Shown one piece after another: positions 56,442 to 64,000 of a stretch of DNA of 64,000 nucleotides. Origin of the DNA: Mermis nigrescens. Lineage: Eukaryota; Nematoda; Enoplea; Mermithida; Mermithidae. Under the pieces are notes generated by a model that searched no databases, was not told the origin of the DNA, and saw only the letters and a program-made list of their open reading frames with translations. The stretch spans positions 434,001-498,000 of the forward strand of contig JAVLUZ010000150.1 of assembly GCA_036768485.1 (NCBI GenBank), in the 5' to 3' direction. The translations under genes and the position numbers were made by a program. Each line of letters starts with the position of its first letter. Position 1 is the first letter of the stretch.

Positions 56442-56447
56442 AATAAA
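56442..56447 (+). terminator. Candidate poly(A) signal AATAAA
   Basis: A canonical hexamer in CAATAAATGC about 1.08 kb after the stop codon, followed within 50 bp by T-rich and TGTG-containing sequence. AATAAA is common by chance in AT-rich DNA, so this is only the most likely choice. Confidence 0.35.
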
Positions 56448-56609
56448 TGCTGACTTATTCGACGTCCTGATTCTTTTCTGATCGTTTTGTGTAGACCAAG
56501 CCTTAGTTTGGGCGGTTTTTGTCCTTTTGATGGTCAGCTAGGGCGTTTTCTAGGGGTTGCGTACTGCATACCCCTAAACCCCTCCCTCCCCCACGTCCAC
56601 GTGTTGTGA

Positions 56610-57345
56610 TGAGTACCTATGTATGTATGTACTGCTTTCGCATCCGCTAAAAATGTCCTAACAACGATTATAACAGAATAGATGCGGCCACACGTGTGTG
56701 GGAGGGGATAGATATCGCCAGGGTTTTCTCCAGAATCCAATAGCACTCTTCGGCATTGAAGCATTTTTTCCGATTTTTTCACTGTTCCCAATCAAGACCT
56801 TGGTTGTTGTGTAATAATCCTACCATGAAAGATGTGATCGTAAAATAAGGCTAAGATATTGCTAAGTGATGGGCTGTAATTGCGATTTCTAGATTCTAAC
56901 GTCATTCAGCGTACGATGGAGATTGCTGTAAGTTTTTTACTTTCCCAAAATAACCACAAAACCTGCGATGGAAGTATGTATGCAAAACTGTCATACAAAC
57001 TGTTGTGGCTACAAAAAGTACTTTGGCAGCCATTCGCTTGAATGATGAAAATGGATCTTTATGCGCAAGGTTCCATGAAACAGACAGATGGGGAAGCCGT
57101 TCACGAAACTTATTGCATGGATCTAACTTCTTGCATCAATGTATAACGATTACAAAAGTGGCCTAAACTGATGTAACAGTCATGATACTCTGCATTTGAC
57201 AAGTAGGTAACATTTAATAATAAGGCAAAATCATATTACTGTAGAATGCCTGCTACTCGAGAGAGCAAAGAAAATTGATTTTCATACACGAGGTTTCGTG
57301 AAATATGCAGTATGACTTAAAATAGGTACCAATCGATTGTTATGT
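56610..57345. other. Intergenic DNA, unassigned
   Basis: Between the synaptojanin 3' end and hAT element E; nothing recognised on either strand. Confidence 0.5.
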
Positions 57346-57991
57346 ACAGTATCCAGTGTTGCCAGGTTGGGGGTTTCCCCCATTTTGGGGAGTTTTTTGG
57401 GACCCTTGGGGGATTTTTTGGGGTTTTAGCTCATGGGGGTTTTTCAAAATTTTTGAGGGTTTTTTTGGGGGTTTTTTCATTTAATGTGCAAGTAATAAAT
57501 TTTAGTAAGAGAAGCCAAGCCGACAGCACAGCCGTGCGTGCCCAGCTCAGCTTACCTTTTTTTATTTCAGGACTTTTATGTTTTAGCCCTATTATCACGG
57601 TAGAATGTATTTCAATTCTTCTAAAATATCGTGTTAATGAACAGTCGCCATCAAATCGACTAATTATTTGAAAGAATAGCGAACCTTATGTATACAAAGG
57701 TGAGTGTTGTTTCAATAATATCAGAAATCTATGGAAATTTTAGGATTTCTATGGATGAATCTATGGATGCTGAAAATTTAGACCTGGCATGGCAACACTG
57801 CTCGGGGCCGGGTTTCATATCGAGGTTCATCGTCCATGTTGAGTTTATAGTTCATCATTTCATTTGTACAATCTCTGCGTCATATTTTCCTTTTTTGTGC
57901 CATATTGAAAAATGAAAAAAATGAAATAGTTTATTGCGACAGAGACGGAATTAAAACAATACAAATTTGGTCAAATTAAAAAAAGAAAGAA

Positions 57992-58207
57992 TCAGAGTAA
58001 ATACACTAAAATGTCGTCAATGCAATGAAATATAATATCAATAACCTGCGCAAGGACTATAAAGGCGGTTTGCACTAACTTATAGTCTAAGGTAAAACTA
58101 ATTTTCTCTAAACGACTGCTGAAGGAGGGAAAGTTCGAGGCATTTACAACTTCTGGCAAATTATTCCAAAGAGGAGGGAGTCTATTTGCAAAACAATACA
58201 TTTTCAA
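57992..58207 (-). pseudogene. LINE reverse-transcriptase tail fragment (minus strand)
   Basis: On the minus strand the frame reads FANRLPPLWNNLPEVVNASN then FPSFSSRLEK, the typical end of many LINE ORF2 proteins (FxNRVxxxWNxLPxxVVNAxSxxxFKxRL). The upstream part of the same domain lies adjacent but in the opposite direction. About 70 residues, no catalytic core. Confidence 0.6.
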
Positions 58208-58317
58208 ATTTAAGCGAGATTTAGGTATTTTTAGCTTTACCGAGTTAACTGATCGACTGATGATGAAAAAAATGATTTTAATCTGATTAGCCTTTTGGCA
58301 AATTGTTTTTGTTACCT

Positions 58318-58500
58318 ATTCAAACCTTTGGATGTACTGAACTTTCTTATGATGAAAGGTTAAAAGCGTTATATTTAGAGAGGCTTGAACTCTGTAGAAT
58401 TTATTTTGATTTATTTGTTACATATAATATTATTCGTAATAATCTCTTACCATCTGAAGATTTTTATCAGTTTTATGGTCATTCGCGTAAACAGGTTTTA
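58318..58500 (+). pseudogene. LINE reverse-transcriptase fragment (plus strand, inverted)
   Basis: The frame FGCTELSYDERLKALYLERL then ELCRIYFDLFVTYNII matches the LSYEERLKxLxLxxLExRRxxxDLxxxYKI block that normally lies about 50 residues before the WNxLP block. Here it points away from the minus-strand piece, as after a 5' inversion. Confidence 0.6.
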
Positions 58501-58586
58501 GACAGTTTTCAGACAATTTCAGATCCCTCGTTCTTCCTGTAAAATGTGTGCTACCGCCCCATCCCCAATTCGAAAAATGATTTCCA

Positions 58587-58800
58587 GATATAAAATTTGT
58601 TAAAAATAAGTTACGTAACCGTATGCATGCCAGTACTGTTGACAATATTTTAGCGGTTCGATACGGATTAATGTGACGCGAACAAACCTGTTCAAATTTT
58701 GAAATAACAAAATCTATGCTAGTTAAATTCTCCAATCAAATTTATGATTCTCAAACTGATTTTAGCTCGCACGTAAGTGATGTCTAATTTTGTATGGATG
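58587..58800 (+). pseudogene. hAT transposase C-terminal remnant
   Basis: The frame VKNKLRNRMHASTVDNILAV recalls the RNRL-hxTL-pattern of hAT-type transposase C termini. TGA and TAA codons interrupt it after RYGLM and after HVSDV. The position inside a hAT element with matching TIRs supports the assignment; the similarity itself is short and judged by eye. Confidence 0.5.
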
Positions 58801-59550
58801 ATGTTTTGTTTGACGAAATCGATAATTATGCTCCTAAAGTCGTGTTAGAGTGAATTTGGTGAACCGTTTTGAAATAAATTGTTTATAAAAGGTTGTTAAT
58901 GTATTATGCTGCTTAGCTGAAAGCATTTTTTTTAACAAAAAATGCATGAATAATATAGAAAGTTGTTCTAGAAAGCATTTGTAAACTTTTGAGCTTTTGC
59001 TTTAGCTAGGCGTAGGTCCGCTTGAATTGGCTAGTTTTGTGCACGTTCTATTATGAGAAATAAGAATCCAAAAAATGATGCGCAAAACAAGCATTTTAAA
59101 ACATTTTTATAAAATTAAAAAAAAAACCGAAAAATTCAGACAAAATGGTCTTTTATTTCTGGCTGCAAAAGATGTGGCGCGGTGGAGAAATGCACAAAAA
59201 CGATGTTATTTAGCGCATCCAGCTTGTTTGTATGCGTTTTATCGACTTAATTGTTTAACAAAGCATTTTTTAATATGGGGGGTTTTTTCTCATTTGGGGG
59301 ATTTTTTTGGGGGTTTTTAAAAATTTGACCTGGCAACACTGACAGTATCACGTATGTCATTTCAGTGTAAACCGCGTTTGCAATAAATCCACATTGGCTG
59401 AAAAATACATGCACAAGGTTTCATAATATAGACTTCCATTTATTCTTTATACACCAGATTAGCAGGTAGGTACTTTTGTGCAAGCAAGTGACAAAATATG
59501 AAATGAACTGTTTGACTGTAGAAAATTTTCCGCGGTTTTATTTACGTTCT

Positions 59551-59722
59551 CAGAGTTGTCAATTTTTGGGTTTTTCTTATCTTGAGGGTTTTTTAATGTC
59601 GTTGGAGGTATTTTCTAGCGATTGAGATTTTTGACGCCTATGCTAAATGATTGGTTGGTAGTTTTTTTAGGCAGTTTGAGGTAAAAATCGGGGGTTTTCG
59701 ACAATAGCACTTGGCAACCCTG
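59551..59722 (+). mobile_element. Family D MITE (copy 2)
   Basis: Also 172 bp and collinear with the reverse complement of copy 1; ends CAGAGTTGTCAA and TTGGCAACCCTG; TSD TACGTTCT / TACGTTTT (7 of 8). Confidence 0.88.
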
Positions 59723-60024
59723 TACGTTTTTCTGTGTCTCGTTTGTTGGGTTAGCGGTTTAGGGGGTATAATGAATTTTTTTAAATTTTTTCTAAATAAG
59801 GTGTAACAAGGTCAATTCTCATACGCTCATCATGAATACGGCACCCATTTTTATTGCAAATTATTTTCGAAAATTCGAATTTCATTTCCCAAAAAAATAT
59901 CGCCAAAAAATAGCTGTCATTCTTGTTTCTGGAACAAATTTCATTTTCTACATAAAACATGTGAAGAACAGAAGATGTAAGATGCAAAATACGCTTTATA
60001 GTGTACAAAGACTGAAAATAAAGC

Positions 60025-60423
60025 CACTGGCGTAGCCTGTGGGGGAAGGGGGAATAACCCCCCCCTGGGTAAAATTTTTACATTTTCAAAAAGTGAGCAA
60101 TATGGTTGCGTGATGCTGTTTTGCAATGAAAAATCGAAAAATTCGGTGCTACGCGCCGGTTTATTCTATTATTTGACAGTTTCTACCGTTTTATTGGTGG
60201 AAAATCAAAAAATTAGCGCTTCGCGCGCATAAGAAGCATTTTTCCGCCAAAAACATGAAAATTTTTTTGAGAAAATTCAATTTTTTATGGCTTAAATCGT
60301 GTAGGATTATGTGAAAAGCCCAAAAAACACGTTATTTAACAGCCCCGCGCGTTTTTACGCGTTTTTTAGACGAAAAATTTTTTTTGGAATTCTTCCCTGG
60401 CGAAAATCCTGGCTACGCCTATG
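60025..60423. mobile_element. Element M2 (TIR CACTGGCGTAGCC)
   Basis: 399 bp between CACTGGCGTAGCCTG and CCTGGCTACGCCTATG, TSD AATAAAGC / AAAAAAGC (7 of 8). It contains two GGCGC-type hairpin motifs (about 60145 and 60216). Same family as M1 but shorter. Confidence 0.8.
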
Positions 60424-60431
60424 AAAAAAGC

Positions 60432-61142
60432 GTTTAAACCGTGTACCTGGGTCAAAATAGGTTATGATTACAATTGTGAAATTAGGCGTGAAGCGCCAAA
60501 CATTTTGCGATTGTTGGCTAAAAAAAGCAAAGGGGGAATAGAGGAAAAACATTCTCTTATTTTATTTCGGAGGGTGCACGTGCCCCACTATCCTCTGGAT
60601 TGGATACGGGTCTGAATACAGACGAACCATCTTCGCTCAGAAATGGCAAATATTTACTCTGGTTAAGTACGAACAGGGACGCCTTTGTAAAAATATCAAA
60701 TCAAATAGATAGCTATTACCTACGTAAAAATACCACACGTAAAAAACTCGCTATTTTATCATGCTAAAGGATGTTTTACTCGTTTATGCGGTAAATGTTG
60801 CAGGTACTTTATAAATATCACCAATGGAATCTATGCATTCGAAAATCTAGAAGACCGCGACTTAGCGCTTCCACGCATGCTTACTACTGCTAGCAAATAA
60901 CCCACAGACAAGACTTAGGTGTCAATTAAACGTAGGCATGCCAATCATCCCTCCCCACTGGCAGGCTACTCTCTGGTTCACCTATATTTCTCCCAAGATT
61001 GAATTTAAGTTCTCTGATCCTTACTTTCGGTTTAGGCTCAATGGGGAAAGAGAAGCCGCATTTTTATAATTATGTGACTATTTGATTTTGTGGCATAAGG
61101 CGTAGAGTAGATAGGAATTTACATGTTATATGCATTAGAGCT
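60432..61142. other. Intergenic DNA, unassigned
   Basis: A short M-like tail with GGCGTGAAGCGCC near 60483, then unique sequence without a gene. Confidence 0.5.
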
Positions 61143-61205
61143 GTGTCGGGGCCGCCTTTTTTGCCGGGGCCGGGGCCTAGGCCCCGGGGCCGGGGCGGGG
61201 CCAAT
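61143..61205 (+). repeat. Solo F-type GC-rich terminus
   Basis: CTGTGTCGGGGCCGCC followed by GGGGCC arrays resembles the right end of F2 read backwards (CCGGGGCGACTTTTTTGGCC). It lies 120 bp left of F2 and is probably the decayed end of a third F copy. Confidence 0.45.
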
Positions 61206-61959
61206 AATAGCGTGCTTTACCATACTCAGAGTACGACCCTGCCCTACCCCTTATATGTACCTATGCATATATTCTTGCTTGTAGATATGCACGTCAAGCG
61301 TCAATATTTGCTCAGATTACAAGTAGTGATCGACCGGGGCCCCGGCCCCGGCCCGGCAATCCCCGGCCATTTTTCAGCATCCCGGCCCGGCCGGCAAGGT
61401 CAAAAAATGGCCGGGGCCGGGGAAAAATTTAGTGTAATTCGTATTTTGTACAGGCTGTGATACTGGCACTTATTTATCAATGAGCAAGTGTTAATTTTGA
61501 GAACTGTACTGATTAGACCATATGTATACTTACTTAGTCCTTGTCATAAGTTTTCTACTGTGTATAAATGAGCTTTTAATGAATGAATGTTCAGGAAAAT
61601 CTGCATATTTTCGATTCCTCCACTTAACTTATTTAAACTAAATGCTACTTTTAACTCATTCATTCATAGCTATGGCTAAAAGATTTAGAGTTGACAAATA
61701 CGTTCTATTTCTAGTTAGAAATTGTACGTTTTTAACAAACTATTTCTACAAAAAACACTTTTACATTCATTTGAATGGGAACCGTGTGCTTTAAAACGCG
61801 TTTCCTGTGTAATAGTTATTAGGACCGAGGTTAATTATAGGCGAATATAAACTACGCTGCAGAATTGCGTCCGATCCGATAAACTAAATATGTCTCAAAT
61901 AGTTTCCTAGGGTCCAGAGTTGAGGGAGGGGTGAAATCCCAAATTGGAGGACCAGAAAA

Positions 61960-62720
61960 TTAGTGGCAAAACAGGGTCTTTTGACTTTTAATTGTATATT
62001 TTAGCTAATTTCTGAGTTTCTAACGCCAAGAATTACTAAAATTGTTTCAAAACGGCGCGAAGCGCCTAAAAATTTGACATTTCTGCATTCTAAATTTAAA
62101 TTTTGCCATTTAAAAGATGTATAGGACAGACAATTTTTCATATCGGAGGGAAATGCCGAAAAATTTTTGGAATTTTATACCTTTTTACAGTTTTTATCTT
62201 CCCAAAAATCTTTGTACATGTACAAAGATAGTCCTGGTCTTTGTACATCGGGAAAAATCTTTGGCGAATACAAAAAACACTCTTTTGTACATGCAAATTT
62301 TTGTATACTTTAATATGGTACAGTAACGATTTCAGTGTGGTAGTAGAACATAGTTTTTCGACCTTTAGTAGTGTATTTGGCTAATTTTTGGGTTCCTGAA
62401 TATTTGACATTTTTCCATTTTTCCATTCTAAGCGCAGTGTTGCTTATTACAAGATTTAATTCGCATATTACAATTTTTGTAATATTTCTCATTTTTGTAG
62501 TACAAGTTGTTTTAGCTTTCTCAGTCGAGTTTTATGTGTGAATTCCATCAGAAGCTCATAAAAATTTCGGCACTTCGCGCCGAACTATCAACTAAATTCA
62601 GGCCGAATTATCACATTTAGAAGCACGGTCTTTTTGTATTCGGGGAAGATTTTTGCTGATGTACATAGACGTTTCAGGACCGTCTTTGTACATGTACAAA
62701 GATTTTTGAAGAACAAAAAC
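61960..62720 (-). repeat. Family I repeat inside F2
   Basis: Reverse copy: GGCGCGAAGCGCC at 62044, CTTTGTACATGTACAAAG at 62210 (a perfect 18-bp palindrome), followed by a second partial copy up to 62720 with GGCACTTCGCGCC at 62571. Confidence 0.65.
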
Positions 62721-62842
62721 TGTAAAAAGGTGTAGAATTCCTCATTGAAAATTCTACCATTTTAAAGATTTTCAAAGGGGAAGTAAGCGGCTGCAAAAAT
62801 GGAGCCGCTTACCCCCTTCCCCTGAAAATAGCCGAGGAATAT

Positions 62843-63062
62843 ACATGTGAGAGAGGATTTGGGCCATCCCCCATCTCCGCTTTGAAGCCCCGAACTTCCT
62901 TGAAAGTCAGAAAATATTTAACCACCCTCCCCCATTTTTTGGCGAAAGCCTGTGCTTTTTTGGCTATTTTTATGTGTTTTTACCATTTTTGATCTAGTCG
63001 CTAACCCCCTCCTTCTAAAAATGGCGCGGGACCCCTACCCTAGATTTCCAGCCGTTACATGT
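62843..63062 (+). mobile_element. Family G MITE inside F2
   Basis: ACATGTGAGAGAGG to GCCGTTACATGT, TSD AGGAATAT / AGGTATAC (6 of 8). Lies in the interior of F2. Confidence 0.72.
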
Positions 63063-63724
63063 AGGTATACTGAGGGAACCTCATAAAATTTTAAGCGATT
63101 ACATGCATGTTTTATAGTGATAGTTTATCTATTTACTCTAGCTCACATAATAAAATAATGTATCACTTCGTGAAATTCTAATAGTTAGGTACACTTTAGC
63201 CATACTAAAAAATTAAGTTCAAAAAATTCAAAAGGTTTTCACCAAAAATCGTCTGACAGTGACTTGTGTCTTGGACCCTGAGGGGGTAATACCCCTCCCC
63301 CATATGGGAATGTGTGATGTCTCATTTATTACATCCAATACCTATTGCATCCAATTGCTACAGCAGCAGTAGCCGTAGCTAAGATTCGAATGATACAGAG
63401 TGCGCTAATAGCAGCGACATAGACCTTATTGATGATTCAGACAATGAAACACTAGACTAAATTTGTTTCTTGTGACATAAATAGTAATAAAACTTGATAT
63501 GAAAAGCCATTTACTACTGAATGGAGCAATCGCTCATTATTTCTTTCCTATGCCCCCCACCCCAAGTATGTGTCATGCAATAATATTTTCCTTGTCTGAC
63601 CCCGGCCAGCCCCGGCCCCGGCCCCGGCCCCGGCCCCGGGCCGGGGCCAGGGATTTGTTTCCAGCCCCGGTACCGCCCCGGCCAAAAAAGTCGCCCCGGT
63701 CGATCACTAATTACAAGATATAAC

Positions 63725-63971
63725 AGAACATGGGCATCGGGGGATCCAGACCCCCAGAATTCTCATTCTCCCCCCCCCAAAAAAAATCCGCTAGACCCCC
63801 CAGAAATTGATTTTCAGAATTTTTTGTTTTTCTGCGGTTTTTTGATGCTAATGGATAGCTCATTGAGAGACGCGAGAAAACGGTGTTTTTCCGCTCTACC
63901 ATATATTATCAGGCACTTTTTGACTTTGAAAAATGTTGGACCCCCTAGAATTTTTGAGCTGCCCATGTATG
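63725..63971 (-). mobile_element. Family B MITE abutting F2
   Basis: ACATGGGC... to GCCCATGTATG, TSD GATATAAC / GATTTAAC (7 of 8). The left TSD overlaps the last base of the F2 target duplication, so it inserted right beside F2. Confidence 0.78.
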
Positions 63972-64000
63972 GATTTAACTCCTCTGACTTGGATGCGTTT

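Larger units (their letters stand above)
55362..56470 (+). other. Probable 3' UTR of the synaptojanin gene
   Basis: Non-repeat DNA following the stop codon, interrupted by a family B MITE (56002-56208) whose right end is lost. An AATAAA hexamer at 56442-56447 followed by T/GT-rich DNA is the best polyadenylation candidate. Within it, TATATTTTCCAG at about 55440-55451 and TTGGCAG near 55540 look like splice acceptors, and the frame after the second stays open for nearly 100 codons (LEDEAKIVKIAKNLPKIEK). An alternative last exon is therefore possible but unproven. Confidence 0.4.
57354..59341. mobile_element. Element E: 2-kb hAT transposon with transposase remnant
   Basis: Perfect 14-bp TIRs CAGTGTTGCCAGGT and ACCTGGCAACACTG, flanked by a perfect 8-bp TSD ACAGTATC (57346-57353, 59342-59349). 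Both subterminal regions are full of GGGGGTTTTT blocks. On the + strand from about 58587 the frame KFVKNKLRNRMHASTVDNIL then AVRYGL resembles the C-terminal dimerisation region of hAT transposases, broken by stops. The middle also holds LINE-like fragments. It is a defective but structurally complete hAT element. Confidence 0.9.
61324..63709. mobile_element. Element F2: TIR element with CCGGGG arrays
   Basis: Ends TAGTGATCGACCGGGG and CCCCGGTCGATCACTA, perfect 8-bp TSD ATTACAAG (61316-61323, 63710-63717). Each end carries 100 bp or more of CCGGCC/GGCCCC repeats, densest at 63600-63690, in an AT-rich setting. Its interior carries a family I repeat (about 61960-62720) and a family G MITE (62843-63062). 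No transposase seen. Confidence 0.88.

Noticed and set aside
61143..61460. Gly/Pro-rich ORF over the GC arrays
   Set aside because: Translation of CCGGGG repeats in the F termini, not a protein.
1..64000. CRISPR arrays, tRNA or rRNA genes, bacterial operons
   Set aside because: No regularly spaced identical repeats, no cloverleaf or GGTTCGAATCC-type box, no rRNA blocks; the sequence is eukaryotic.

Overview
This is a 64-kb piece of an animal (metazoan) nuclear genome from a draft assembly. The evidence is a split gene with GT-AG introns of 1-11 kb, no operon-like spacing, a 100-N scaffold gap, and very dense short interspersed elements. The protein is an animal-type synaptojanin. I cannot name the phylum or species from the sequence alone.

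The only gene I can support is on the + strand and runs from about 8.5 kb to 55.4 kb (3' UTR probably to about 56.5 kb). It encodes the C-terminal two thirds of a synaptojanin, a phosphoinositide phosphatase of clathrin and synaptic-vesicle endocytosis. Five exons (8540-8624, 15692-15832, 21906-22098, 25363-25521, 36445-36671) give an almost complete inositol-polyphosphate 5-phosphatase domain with matching splice phases. A sixth exon (about 38875-39196) holds the end of the phosphatase domain and the RRM-like segment, but it carries three reading-frame breaks. Later exons (42254-42358, 44071-44334, 48704-48812, 55249-55361) encode a Ser/Pro-rich tail with SH3-ligand prolines and two DPW AP-2-binding motifs. 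The N-terminal Sac1 domain, the start of the 5-phosphatase domain and the promoter are not seen; they probably lie upstream of the window.

Almost everything else is mobile DNA. At least ten families of TIR elements leave 8-bp target-site duplications, as hAT-type transposons do. They fall into two groups by terminus: CAG...CTG ends (families A, C, D, E, F, M here) and CATACxTG...GTATG ends (families B, G, H, J). Many copies are nested, and the duplications survive well enough to read the order of insertion. One place is three deep: M (5318-6478) inside F (5054-7032) inside A (4912-7083). Element E (57354-59341) is a 2-kb hAT with perfect TIRs and TSD, a transposase remnant and a LINE fragment. 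A mariner-like TIR element with a central giant palindrome (53209-54298), a fold-back element (36969-37311) and two inverted copies of a >2-kb K/L repeat complete the picture. A 13-bp hairpin motif of the form GGCGCttcGCGCC recurs about two dozen times inside otherwise unrelated families.

Layout: 1-8.5 kb, repeats (intron or 5' flank); 8.5-55.4 kb, gene exons in repeat-packed introns; 55.4-56.5 kb, 3' UTR; 56.5-64 kb, intergenic repeats including hAT E and the F2 element.
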